This document shows, one piece after another, positions 1 through 5,901 of a DNA stretch of 10,000 bases; within the stretch, counting starts at the first letter, position 1; the number at the start of each line of letters is the position of its first letter. Under the pieces are notes generated by a model. That model saw only the letters and a program-made list of their open reading frames with translations. It did not search any database and had not been told where the DNA came from. Origin of the DNA: Symbiodinium natans (lineage: Eukaryota > Sar > Dinophyceae > Suessiales > Symbiodiniaceae); assembly GCA_905221605.1 (NCBI GenBank), contig CAJNDS010000447.1:427501-437500 (forward strand), read 5' to 3'. A program made the position numbers and the translations under genes.

Positions 1-73
1 CCCAAACCCCAAACCCCAAACCCTAAACCCTAAACCCTAAACCCTAAACCCCAAACCCTAAACCCCAAACCCC
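1..73 (-). repeat. Telomere-type array, CCCTAAA on + strand
   Basis: About ten units mixing CCCTAAA with the variant CCCCAAA. The G-rich strand of this array is the minus strand. It runs off the left edge of the window and ends directly before an exon-like fragment. Confidence 0.95.
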
Positions 74-79
74 TCCGAG

Positions 80-172
80 AGCTTGCCAACAGTGAGGTGC
101 GAGGAGACGGTCTCCAGGCTTCGCGAGGAGATCGACGCCGTGCAGCCTGGGCCCCAACAAACCTTTCTTGAG
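80..172 (+). CDS. Exon-like fragment, coiled-coil-like peptide (partial)
   Basis: This is a GC-rich unique stretch between a C-strand array on the left and a G-strand array on the right. The frame beginning AGC at 80 is open for 31 codons and includes ETVSRLREEIDAVQ, a charged, heptad-like helix. The other two forward frames hit stops. The left edge is CCGAG, a possible AG acceptor. The right edge is TTGAG followed by GTTTAGGG, a possible GT donor. The piece is 93 bases, phase 0 at both ends under that model. Reading on into the array gives GTT TAG, an immediate stop. The family is not recognised. It could equally be a chance open frame in GC-rich DNA or a gene fragment captured between repeats. 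Confidence 0.4.
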
Positions 173-366
173 GTTTAGGGTTTAGGGTTTAGGGCTAGGG
201 TTTAGGGTTTAGGGTTTTAGGGTTTAGGGTTTAGGGGGTTGAGGGGGTTTAGGGGTTTAGGGTTTCGGGTTTCGGGTTTAGGGGTTAGGGTGGGTCTAGT
301 ATAGGGTTTAGGTTAGGGGCCCTTCTTGAGGGTGTTGGGGGTTTAGGGCCTAGGGGTTTAGGGTTT
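173..366 (+). repeat. Degenerate TTTAGGG array
   Basis: The block starts with clean TTTAGGG units and decays into variants (TTTCGGG, TTAGGGG, GTTGAGG). It opens with GTTTAGGG directly after the exon-like fragment. Decay increases away from that junction. Confidence 0.93.
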
Positions 367-439
367 CCCAAGCAAACCTTTGTCAGAGCCTTCAAGTACA
401 GCTAAGAGTCCATGAGTCCTCAACCTCTAAACTCTGCAG
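367..439. other. Short unique spacer
   Basis: Non-repetitive bases between a G array and a degenerate C array. Its start (CAAACCTTTGTCAGAG) loosely echoes CAAACCTTTCTTGAG at 158-172. No open frame worth calling. Confidence 0.5.
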
Positions 440-590
440 CCCTCAAACCCTAAAACCCTGAAACCCCCAAAGGCCGAAAACCTCCCCCTCTTCCCCTAAA
501 ATCAAGAACCCTCAAACCCTGAAACCCCCCCAAAAGAAACCTAAAATCCAAAATCCTAAGGGCTTTAGGGTGTAGGGTTGAGGGTTTAGG
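440..590 (-). repeat. Decayed CCCTAAA tract ending in a short TTTAGGG stretch
   Basis: Bases 440-560 hold scattered CCCTAAA, CCCTCAAA and CCCTGAAA units on the + strand. Bases 561-590 then switch to TTTAGGG-like units. The orientation flip takes place within a few bases, at about 560. Confidence 0.8.
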
Positions 591-865
591 CTCCTAAGGA
601 GCCATTCCAGACCCCAAGTTCTGAACCCAAAGCCGGAAGCCCTAGTAGCCAGGGACAAGGACTCGTACCCCTAAGGTTGCAACCCCCAAAGATTCCCCTT
701 AATGTGCTCCGATGATGAGCCTTGTACTACCTGAAGGATCTTGAAAAAGGTTGCCCAAAAGCTAAGAGTACAACCTTAAGGGTCCAAGGTACGACCCCTA
801 GATAGCCCTTAAGAGGGGACGCCTGAAAAGAAGGTAAGGGAGCATCTTAAGGGCCCATGTAACTA
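591..865. other. Unique tract with TTAAGGG/ACCCCTA modules
   Basis: No convincing coding frame. The tract is rich in short words such as CTTAAGGG, GTACCCCTAAGG and ACCCCTAGATAG that recur with constant spacing (see the module entry). It resembles old, diverged repeat DNA rather than a gene. Confidence 0.5.
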
Positions 866-969
866 CCCCTAAACCCTCAACCCTCAACCCTCAACCCTAA
901 ACCCTAAACCCTAAACCCTAAACCCTAAATTATGTTAAGGGCCCATAGAGCTACCCCTAGATAGTACCC
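775..969 (+). repeat. Module TTAAGGGYCCA-N7-ACCCCTA, three copies
   Basis: The copies start at 776, 847 and 935. In each, TTAAGGGYCCA is followed after exactly seven variable bases by ACCCCTA, so the two halves sit 18 bases apart. The first and third copies extend to ACCCCTAGATAG. The first is also bracketed by CTTAAGGG (775-782) and CCCTTAAG (806-813), an 8-base inverted repeat. A C-strand telomere array separates the second and third copies. Function unknown. Confidence 0.75.
866..929 (-). repeat. CCCTAAA array with CCCTCAA variants
   Basis: About nine units on the + strand. Three consecutive CCCTCAA units precede clean CCCTAAA units. It lies inside the module series at 775-969. Confidence 0.95.
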
Positions 970-1032
970 ATGCTGAGATCCCGCATCGCCATGCTCAACC
1001 AGCAGGCTGCCGGCCTTTGGCGAGGACTTACC
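970..1032 (+). CDS. Weak exon-like fragment (partial)
   Basis: ATG at 970 opens a 26-codon frame with the peptide MLRSRIAMLNQQAAGLW. It ends at TAA (1048-1050) inside the next C array. Composition is helix-like and would suit a continuation of the coiled-coil-like piece at 80-172, but no sequence links the two. There is no GTTTAGGG at the right edge; the best donor would be a GA site after GGCGAG (1021-1024). An alternative frame from ATC at 978 is also open. Treat this as a possible fragment only. Confidence 0.22.
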
Positions 1033-1158
1033 CAAAACCCTAAACCCTAAGCCCTAAACCCTAAACCCTAAATCCGAAACCCTAAACCCTAAATCCTAAA
1101 CCCTGAACCCTAAGCCCTAAACCCTAAACCCTAAACCCTAAACCCTAAACCTTAAACC
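1033..1158 (-). repeat. CCCTAAA array
   Basis: About 17 units on the + strand with scattered point variants (CCCTAAG, ATCCGAA, CCCTGAA). Confidence 0.95.
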
Positions 1159-1159
1159 C

Positions 1160-1210
1160 GGGCTTAGGGGTTCAGAGTTTGCGGTTTAGGCTTTAGGGTT
1201 TTTTAGGGGG
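1160..1210 (+). repeat. Short degenerate TTTAGGG tract
   Basis: Units such as CTTAGGGG, GGTTTAGG and CTTTAGGG in G-strand orientation directly follow the C array, so orientation flips at about 1159. Confidence 0.75.
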
Positions 1211-1281
1211 TAAGGCTCGGATCATGTCTTCCCTAAGCACGAGCAGTCCTCTAATCCTAAACCCTAAACCCTAAACCCTAG
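1211..1281 (-). repeat. Unique 40-base spacer plus short CCCTAAA array
   Basis: Bases 1211-1252 are unique with no notable frame. Bases 1253-1280 hold four CCCTAAA units. The array ends CCCTAG (1276-1281), a possible AG acceptor for the GC-rich island that follows. Confidence 0.85.
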
Positions 1282-1538
1282 GAGCTGGAGTTGGCGCAGC
1301 TGTGCTGGTCTCGTTTGGAGGGCGCAATTCCCTGGAAGAGGCCCAGCGCCAGGCCGTCAACCAAAACCTGCGAGGCGCAGCAAGCCGTGGGCTGCGTCTT
1401 GCAGACCTGGATGCTGCCGGTGAATTGGATGACGCGAGCTCTTCAGACGCTGCCGTTCGCGGTTCCCTTGCAGGAACGGGGCATACAGGGGCTGATGGAC
1501 ATCTTGCACCCTCTCCGTGTTGGGGTCGGAAGTGGTGT
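1282..1538 (+). CDS. GC-rich island, likely coding fragment(s) (partial)
   Basis: This is the longest GC-rich unique block, open over much of its length in several frames, so the true frame is uncertain. The frame through 1302 (open about 1275-1625) reads SLEEAQRQAVNQNLRGAA and then LADLDAAGELDDASSSDAAV, an alanine- and acid-rich, helix-like composition I find most protein-like. The frame starting GAG at 1282 reads ELELAQLCWSRLEGA and runs on to 1566. The block may contain two exons: the pyrimidine-rich TTCCCTTGCAG (1461-1471) looks like an internal acceptor. The minus-strand open frame over the same bases is proline- and arginine-rich and reads as an antisense shadow. No family recognised. 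Confidence 0.35.
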
Positions 1539-1560
1539 CTGTGCAAGTATATCAAAATGC

Positions 1561-1800
1561 TATTAGGGTTCTTTTGGGGGAGGCGCGGTTCATGGGGGGT
1601 AGGCTTAGGGAACCTTAGGGAGTAGTAGGGAGTATTGAGGAGCCTGGGTTACGTGCCCCCTCCTTAAGAACCCTTGAACATGGGAGAGCAAGCTCCATAT
1701 CTAGCTGCCCCTGTCCAGGCCCATTTTGAGGTTCGGGGCTTTGACTTCATACAGAATCTCAGTGGGTTGGATGCGGAACCCTAACCCGAAACCGAAGCCA
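1561..1800. other. Unique tract with sparse TTAGGG words
   Basis: GGGTT, CTTAGGG and AGTAGGG words up to about 1645 look like highly decayed G-strand repeat. The rest is unique DNA, with a few CCCTAA-like words at 1779-1795. No frame longer than about 30 codons looks like protein. Confidence 0.5.
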
Positions 1801-1817
1801 GGGTTTAGGGTTTAGGG
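1801..1817 (+). repeat. Two TTTAGGG units facing a C array
   Basis: GGGTTTAGGGTTTAGGG meets the following CCCTAAA array across only TCAT (1818-1821). This is a head-to-head junction; bases 1801-1814 are the perfect complement of 1821-1834. Confidence 0.97.
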
Positions 1818-1820
1818 TCA

Positions 1821-1950
1821 TAAACCCTAAACCCTAAACCCTAAACCCTAAACCCTAAACCCTAAACCCTAAACCCTAAACCCTAAACCCTAAACCCTAA
1901 ACCCTAAACCCTAAACCCGAAACCCGAAACCCTAAACCCTAAACCCTAAA
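1821..1950 (-). repeat. CCCTAAA array
   Basis: About 18 nearly perfect units on the + strand, with two CCCGAAA variants near the right end. It ends AAACAG (1948-1953), an AG directly before the next exon-like fragment. Confidence 0.98.
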
Positions 1951-1953
1951 CAG

Positions 1954-2053
1954 TGTGCTCGGATGTCGATCTTGGACCTGCCTGTCGTCAGGCCGTGACG
2001 CGGCAGCAGGCGCTTCGTGCACTCTCCGCCCCCCTTCTTCTTCCCTCTGTCCG
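1954..2053 (+). CDS. Exon-like fragment between inverted arrays (partial)
   Basis: A 100-base GC-rich unique piece with CCCTAAACAG on its left and CCG|GTTTAGGG on its right. The frame with codon TGC at 1956 is open from the array on the left (TAA at 1947) to TAG at 2064 and gives VCSDVDLGPACRQAV followed by TRQQALRALSAPLLLP. A second frame is also open throughout, so the frame is not settled. The 3' part is a pyrimidine-rich run (about 2017-2052). The AG at one edge and GT at the other favour the + strand. The product is not recognised. Confidence 0.4.
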
Positions 2054-2208
2054 GTTTAGGGTTTAGGGTTTAGGGTTTAGGGTTAGGGTTTAGGGTTTAG
2101 GGTTTAGGGTTTAGGGTTTAGGGTTTAGGGTTTAGGGTTTAGGGTTTAGGGTTTAGGGTTTAGGGTTTAGGGTTTAGGGTTTAGGGTTTAGGGTTTAGGG
2201 TTTAGGGT
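2054..2208 (+). repeat. Long TTTAGGG array
   Basis: About 22 units, almost perfect; one unit has lost a T (GTTAGGG near 2080). It is strong telomere-type DNA with obvious G-quadruplex potential, and it is complementary to the C array at 2344-2485 across a 135-base spacer. Confidence 0.98.
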
Positions 2209-2328
2209 AGACCCGGCCGTTGCATTGATCATGTTAGTAGGGTCCGCAAGGGATTGGGGTTCAAGGCAGGTATGCAGCCGAAGATTCCCGGCTTCCCGAA
2301 GGTGCCCCTGCCCTTCAGGACCCCATAA
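2206..2328 (+). CDS. Open fragment between G and C arrays, doubtful
   Basis: An open frame of 40 codons runs from the end of the G array to TAA at 2326-2328. The last part starts with ATG at 2272 and reads MQPKIPGFPKVPLPFRTP, a proline-rich peptide. It sits in a G-array/unique/C-array setting, the reverse of the other exon-like pieces. Under the intron model it would be intron interior, so it is either an exception or a chance frame. Confidence 0.2.
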   Translation, partial: GRPGRCIDHVSRVRKGLGFKAGMQPKIPGFPKVPLPFRTP

Positions 2329-2343
2329 TCATGTAGAGCCCTG

Positions 2344-2485
2344 AACCTAAACCCTAAACCCTAAACCCTAAACCCTAAACCCTAAACCCTAAACCCTAAA
2401 CCCTAAACCCTAAACCCTAAACCCTAAACCCTAAACCCTAAACCCTAAACCCTAAACCCTAAACCCTAAACCCTAAACCCCAAAC
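2344..2485 (-). repeat. Long CCCTAAA array
   Basis: About 20 units, essentially perfect, with one CCCCAAA unit at the right end. It finishes AAACAG (2482-2487), the same ending as the array at 1821-1953. Confidence 0.98.
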
Positions 2486-2487
2486 AG

Positions 2488-2672
2488 CCTAAGCGCTAGG
2501 CCTCTTTGAGGCAGCTGTGAGAGGGCTTTGGGGTTCAGGGTTCAGGATTTAGGGTTTAGGATGCAGTTCCGATATAGGGCCGGGGTTTAGGATGCCAGGG
2601 GTTCGGGCATGGGGTTCCCTAGACCCTAAACTGCTTGCAGAACTTGAGGGTTTAGGGTTCAGGGTTCAGGGT
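2488..2672 (+). repeat. Short unique piece followed by decayed TTTAGGG/TTCAGGG tract
   Basis: Bases 2488-2525 are unique. From about 2526, units such as GGTTCAGG, GGTTTAGG and GGATTTAGG recur, with unique islands at 2561-2575 and 2584-2645. The TTCAGGG variant is commoner here than elsewhere in the window. Confidence 0.7.
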
Positions 2673-2892
2673 TTGCCCAGGCAAGCCTTGTGGCCTACGT
2701 AGCCGGAGCACTCAGGGTTGGTGTTCCACAGTGCCCTGGTCCCGACCCATGCTTGCGCTATGAGGAGGGGTTATGCACATGGATCGTTCGCGTGCATCAG
2801 CAGACGGAGTGAAGTGATGCTCGACATAGCCAGGGAGACGCCCCAACTTCCAAGCCAGAAAGAGGCAACTTCTGAGGCAACCATTGAGCGAA
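2673..2892. other. Unique tract with a doubtful open frame
   Basis: A + strand frame is open from 2718 to 2906 and contains VMLDIARETPQLPSQKEA, ending in AAC CCC TAA of the following repeat. Its only early start is TTG, and nothing in it resembles a known family. It could be an exon remnant; the rest of the tract is unremarkable. Confidence 0.2.
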
Positions 2893-3170
2893 GCTTAAAC
2901 CCCTAAACCCTCAAGCAACCCGAAAGGCTTGGGAATCTTGGGGGTAGTGGGGTAGAGGGGGGGGGGTAGGTGGGCCGCCCCCAAGCAAGCAGCAGTGCGG
3001 GCGGGTTGCGGGTCCTCACGCAAAAAGCTGCCGGGTACCCTCCGCCCGGTGCCATGCGTTTTGGGGTGTAAGGAGGGAAAGGGAGGTTTTTTACACACCG
3101 CGAGAGTCGGGCTGGCACCCTGGTCTAATCCCAAAAAAGCCCCTAAATCCCACCTCCCCCCAGAAGCCCG
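2893..3170. other. G-tract and GC-rich unique DNA
   Basis: After a short decayed CCCTAAA stretch (2893-2918) there is a G-rich patch with a 10-base G run (2957-2966), then GC-rich unique DNA with the small hairpin CCGGG/CCCGG (loop about nine bases) near 3031-3049. Overlapping open frames occur on both strands, none protein-like. Degenerate C units resume at about 3139. Confidence 0.45.
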
Positions 3171-3468
3171 AAACCCTAAACACTAAAGCTAAACCCTAAA
3201 CCCTAAACCCTAAACCCTAAACCCTAAACCCTAAACCCTAAACCCTAAACCCTAAACCCTAAACCCTAAACCCTAAACCCTAAACCCTAAACCCTAAACC
3301 CTAAACCCTACCTAAACCCTAAACCCTAAACCCTAAACCCTAAACCCTAAACCCTAAACCCTAAACCCTAAACCCTAAACCCTAAACCCTAAACCCTAAA
3401 CCCTAAACCCTACACCCTACACCCTAAACCCTAAACCCTAAACCCTACACCCAAAACCGCAAACCCTC
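3171..3468 (-). repeat. Longest CCCTAAA array in the window
   Basis: Roughly 42 units on the + strand. One phase slip occurs at about 3309 (CCCTACCTAAA), and CCCTACA variants cluster near 3409-3450. It ends CCCTCTCAG (3464-3472), an AG preceded by pyrimidines. Confidence 0.98.
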
Positions 3469-3472
3469 TCAG

Positions 3473-3568
3473 CTTCCCAGCGCTCCAAGAGCCCTCCCGT
3501 GGCCCGGAGGCGCTCCGCTTCGCGTCCACGTTGCCATCCGCAGGGGTCGGGGTCCCCAGGATGTGCGG
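3473..3568 (+). CDS. Exon-like fragment, all forward frames open (partial)
   Basis: A 96-base GC-rich piece between the longest C array and a G array. The left boundary is CTCTCAG and the right boundary is GCGG|GTTTTAGGG. All three forward frames are open: one gives SQRSKSPPVARRRSASRPR, an arginine/serine-rich stretch; phase 0 gives LPSAPRALPWPGGAPLRV. The frame cannot be chosen from sequence alone. The length is a multiple of three. The reverse strand is also open in at least one frame. Confidence 0.33.
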
Positions 3569-3654
3569 GTTTTAGGGTTTAGGGTTTAGGGTTTTGGGTT
3601 TAGGGTTTAGGGTTTAGGGTTTAGGGTTTAGGGGTTTGGGGTTTCGCCGGTTTA
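3569..3654 (+). repeat. TTTAGGG array
   Basis: About ten units, with TTTTAGGG and TTTTGGG variants, decaying at the right end. Confidence 0.97.
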
Positions 3655-3871
3655 GGGGTTGGGGGTTTTGTGGCGTTTCAGGGGGGGAGGGGGGGGGGCT
3701 AGAGGGGTTTTAGGAGGAGTTTAGAGTTATTATTATTTTTATTATATTTTTTTGGGAGGGTTTTGGCACCCTCTCCCTCCTCTTCTTTGTTTTGGTCTCT
3801 AGGATTTGTGAGTGTGGCGAGGTTGATGAGCTCAAAACAAGACCCTACAGCCCTGGAGCCCTAACCCTCAG
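3655..3871. other. G-runs, AT-rich patch and pyrimidine-rich tract
   Basis: Contains G runs of 7 (3681-3687) and 10 (3689-3698), then an unusually AT-rich patch (about 3720-3752, TTATTATTATTTTT and similar), then pyrimidine-rich DNA ending TTGGTCTCTAG (3792-3802). A short decayed C-strand stretch finishes CCCTCAG (3865-3871). No coding frame is supported. Confidence 0.5.
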
Positions 3872-3917
3872 TTTCGACCCGATGCCCAAGCCCTTGATCG
3901 CTCTTTTTCTGTGCAAG
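3872..3917 (+). CDS. Small exon-like fragment (partial)
   Basis: Forty-six bases between CCCTCAG on the left and CAAG|GTTTCGGG on the right, both good matches to splice consensus. Phase 0 reads FRPDAQALDRSFSVQ plus one base. The setting matches the other pieces: repeat in C orientation before, in G orientation after. It is too short to assign to a family, and a longer version starting at 3803 after CTCTAG is possible. Confidence 0.33.
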
Positions 3918-3959
3918 GTTTCGGGTTTAGGGTTTAGGGTTTTAGGGTTTAGGGTTTAG
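3918..3959 (+). repeat. Short TTTAGGG array
   Basis: Six units; the first is TTTCGGG and one carries an extra T. Confidence 0.96.
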
Positions 3960-4070
3960 TAGTGCCTGGCCTCGCAAACGCCAGCAGCACCAAAGGCCCT
4001 CAAAGGCCCCCAACAGCCACAGCAAAAGTTCCCTAAATCCCAAAGGAACCCCAGAGATAGAGAACCTCAG
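3960..4070. other. Unique tract rich in CAAAGG/CCC words
   Basis: Repeated words AAAGGCC and CCCAAAGG suggest heavily decayed C-strand repeat. It ends GAACCTCAG (4062-4070), another AG after pyrimidines. The minus-strand open frame over 3942-4139 starts in this decayed repeat and is not protein-like. Confidence 0.4.
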
Positions 4071-4143
4071 GTGCGGTTGGGGCGGGGTACATGGAGCATC
4101 CGGAGGCAGACCCCCAAAGCTCAAAGCAACAGACCTCAAAGGG
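4071..4143 (+). CDS. Weak exon-like fragment (partial)
   Basis: Seventy-three bases between CCTCAG and GTTAGGGGTTAGGG-like repeat. Phase 0 reads VRLGRGTWSIRRQTPKAQ, basic and without hydrophobic core. No proper C array precedes it, only decayed words, so it fits the recurring arrangement less well than the others. Confidence 0.2.
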
Positions 4144-4176
4144 GTTAGGGGTTAGGGTTTAGGGTTTAGGGTTTAG
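4141..4176 (+). repeat. Short TTTAGGG array
   Basis: Five units, the first two being TTAGGGG. Confidence 0.95.
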
Positions 4177-4309
4177 ACAGGTGTCGCAGGCGTGGAATGT
4201 AAACTGGCGAGAAGCTTGGATGGGCACAATCGCACAGCACTACATACAAGTTCTCAGTTGAGCCCGAAAGGCAGCAACGCAGCAAAAACATCAAAGCCTA
4301 ACCCAGCCA
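4177..4309. other. Unique tract
   Basis: Non-repetitive, moderate GC. I looked for tRNA and small-RNA signatures and saw none. No frame stands out. Confidence 0.5.
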
Positions 4310-4369
4310 ACCCTGAACCCTAAGTCCTAAGCCCTAAGCCCCAAACCCTAGACCCTAAAACCCTAAACC
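4310..4369 (-). repeat. Degenerate CCCTAAA array
   Basis: Units CCCTGAA, CCTAAGC, CCCTAGA and CCCTAAAA on the + strand. Confidence 0.88.
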
Positions 4370-4539
4370 TCGAAGCCCCGTGCAGGAGTAGGGTGGAGGG
4401 GGTCGTTTGAAGTACAGTTGTAAGTCAGGGAACCCTGTGAGACAACCTTGTGGGCTAAGGTACGGTTGACCCTTCAAACATCGACCCACGAGCCGTCAAG
4501 TAGGAGGGTGGAGGGCTTAAAGCGCCTCGAATCCTTGAA
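4370..4539. other. Unique tract with imperfect inverted repeat
   Basis: GTCGTTTGAAG (4402-4412) is complementary to CTTCAAACATCGAC (4472-4485) apart from a three-base gap. Outside these arms a near-direct repeat, GTAGGGTGGAGGG (4388-4400) and GTAGGAGGGTGGAGGG (4500-4515), flanks the unit. It could be a small hairpin element or chance. No gene seen. Confidence 0.45.
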
Positions 4540-4689
4540 CCCTAAACCCTAAACCCGAAGCCCTAAACCCTAAACACTAAACCCTAAACTCTAATCCCTA
4601 AACTCTAAACCCTAAACCCTAAACCCTAAACCCTAAACCCTAAACCCTAAACCCTAAACCCTGAACCCTGATCCCTGAACCCTGAACCC
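4540..4689 (-). repeat. CCCTAAA array
   Basis: About 21 units; the centre is clean and both ends carry variants (CCCGAAG, CACTAAA, CCCTGAA, CCCTGAT). Confidence 0.97.
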
Positions 4690-4692
4690 GAG

Positions 4693-4770
4693 ACGAAGGC
4701 CCTGACCGACTGGGGCCTTGCTCGCCGCGCGGGGCGCGCGGATCTCGATGCGCTTGCGGACCGCCAAGGG
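4693..4770 (+). CDS. Exon-like fragment (partial)
   Basis: Seventy-eight GC-rich bases between CCCGAG on the left and AAGGG|GTTTAGGG on the right. The frame starting ACG at 4693 reads TKALTDWGLARRAG then RADLDALADRQG, a well-balanced soluble-protein composition. It is bounded by TGA (4669) upstream and by TAG (4774) directly inside the G array. It is 26 codons, phase 0 at both ends under the exon model. Resemblance of TDWGLAR to a kinase activation-segment motif (DFGLAR) is noted but not trusted, since the expected Phe is Trp and no other kinase motifs are nearby. Confidence 0.42.
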
Positions 4771-4977
4771 GTTTAGGGTTTAGGATGGGTTTAGGGTTTA
4801 GGGTTAGGGTTTAGGGGTTAGGGGTTAGGGGTGGGAGGGGAGGGGGGGGGGGGGTTGTGGTGTTTTGGGTTTAGGTTCAGGGCCTAGGGTTTAGGGTTTT
4901 GAGGTTTTGGGGGTTTAGCAGTTAAGGGGTTGAGCGGTTTAGGAGTCGAGGGGTTTAGGGGTTTAGGGGTTTAGAGG
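4771..4977 (+). repeat. TTTAGGG array decaying to the right
   Basis: Clean units at the left edge give way to TTAGGGG, TTGAGG and TTTTGGGG variants and a 13-base G run (4842-4854). Decay is again greatest away from the exon-like edge. Confidence 0.93.
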
Positions 4978-5135
4978 CTCACATATTTGTATGTTCTGTG
5001 TTGCGGTGTGTGCCACGGCTCATGCCCGTTCCCAACCCACCTACCCAGTTTATGGCCTTGGTCGGGTTTGGGTTTTGTTTCATATGAAGGTTTACGACAA
5101 TAGGGGACCCCTAAAATATGCAATAGACCTCCAGA

Positions 5136-5211
5136 AAATCGGGGTGCCGTTTGGGCGGTTCCCATAACAGGGATTATACTATTTTGGGGCAAATTAAGGG
5201 TACCCCGATTT
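5136..5211. repeat. 13-base inverted repeat, one G:T pair
   Basis: AAATCGGGGTGCC (5136-5148) pairs with GGTACCCCGATTT (5199-5211) with a single mismatch that is G:U-compatible in RNA. The spacer is 50 bases. Confidence 0.75.
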
Positions 5212-5306
5212 CCCATGCCCAAATTCTAAACGGAACTTAACTGAAGTTACCATACTTGGTTGAGGGTTTCGGATCAGGTTACCGCAGTAGGCTAGTTATC
5301 GTACAT

Positions 5307-5339
5307 CACATGCTTGCATGTGAGAACTTGTTCAAGTTC
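5307..5339. repeat. Twin perfect palindromes with TT loops
   Basis: CACATGC-TT-GCATGTG (5307-5322) and GAACTTG-TT-CAAGTTC (5324-5339) are separated by one A. Both have perfect 7-base arms and a 2-base TT centre. Confidence 0.9.
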
Positions 5340-5494
5340 CTTTTGCCAACTTTACAAGAACCTAGATGAGAACGCGCGCAACTTGGCGGGCTTCCCGGCC
5401 CTCCGAGGGGATCTCAGAAACCTTTATCATAGGGGCTCTATTTGGGGGCTCTATTTTAAGGATATTTCCCCAGGGACGTTCGTGAGCGTCTAAC

Positions 5495-5716
5495 TAAACC
5501 TTCAACCCAGATCAGCCCAAACCCGACAAAAAAACTCAACAAACCCTGCAAAGCTTGAGCTAAACCCGAAAGCCCCAACCCTTAACCCTAAGCCCTTTAA
5601 CCAAGACCCATCGTCCCAAATCCCATAACCCTCAAACCCTCAAACCCTAAAATCCAAAAATCTCAGAATCCGGAAACTCTTAGCCAAAAAAGCCCTAACC
5701 CCCCAAACTCTTAGCC
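5495..5716 (-). repeat. Highly degenerate CCCTAAA tract
   Basis: Words AACCCT, CCCTCAAA, CCCTAAG and CCCTTAA recur on the + strand with much substitution. It is clearly repeat-derived, but few units are intact. Confidence 0.75.
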
Positions 5717-5724
5717 CCTGTGAG

Positions 5725-5820
5725 AAAGGATCTCTTGGGCCGGCTCTTCGTAGAGAACTTTGCGCTGCGCCGGCGCGGTCGCGGAGGCGCGAGGGCTTTG
5801 CGGCGGGGGGTGGGGGGTGG
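5725..5820 (+). CDS. Exon-like fragment, basic/glycine-rich end (partial)
   Basis: Ninety-six bases after CTGTGAG and before GTTAGGGTTTAGGG. One frame (AAG at 5726) reads KDLLGRLFVENFALRRRGRG and is open from 5699 to TAG at 5837; its first half looks like a globular helix and its second like an RG-rich tail. A second frame (AAA at 5725) is also open throughout. The last 20 bases are G-rich and may already be decayed repeat, so the true right edge could be earlier. Family not recognised. Confidence 0.38.
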
Positions 5821-5901
5821 GTTAGGGTTTAGGGTTTAGGGTTAAGGGTTAAGGGTTTAGGGTTAAGGGTTTAGGGTTTAGGGTTTAGGGTTTAGGGTTT
5901 A
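5821..5901 (+). repeat. TTTAGGG array
   Basis: About eleven units with GTTAAGGG variants. Confidence 0.96.

Larger units (their letters stand above)
4978..5494. other. Unique, lower-GC tract with several palindromes
   Basis: This is the longest repeat-free block in the left half. A minus-strand frame (4971-5222) is open for 83 codons but begins in unique DNA, contains no recognisable motif and ends beside repeat; I do not call it. The block holds an inverted repeat at 5136-5211, twin palindromes at 5307-5339 and a 13-base tandem pair at 5432-5456. Under the intron model it would be the loop of a large intron. It may be a small non-autonomous element. Confidence 0.5.

Noticed and set aside
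1271-1555. Minus-strand 94-codon open frame
   Set aside because: Arg/Pro/Ala-rich antisense shadow of the GC-rich island; starts and ends in repeat or array-edge DNA.
1721-1740. CCCATTTTGAGG as a dinoflagellate spliced-leader relic
   Set aside because: Only CCATTTTG matches; the rest of the leader is not there.
2895-3186. Three overlapping open frames around 2895-3186 on both strands
   Set aside because: Pro/Gly-rich translations of G-rich and C-rich DNA with no consistent frame or motif.
4693-4770. TDWGLAR as a kinase activation-segment motif
   Set aside because: The invariant Phe is replaced by Trp, there is no catalytic-loop motif nearby, and it lies upstream of the glycine loop at 9924-9984, the wrong order for one kinase domain.
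4971-5222. Minus-strand 83-codon open frame
   Set aside because: No motif, ordinary for chance in this length, and it runs through the inverted repeat at 5136-5211.
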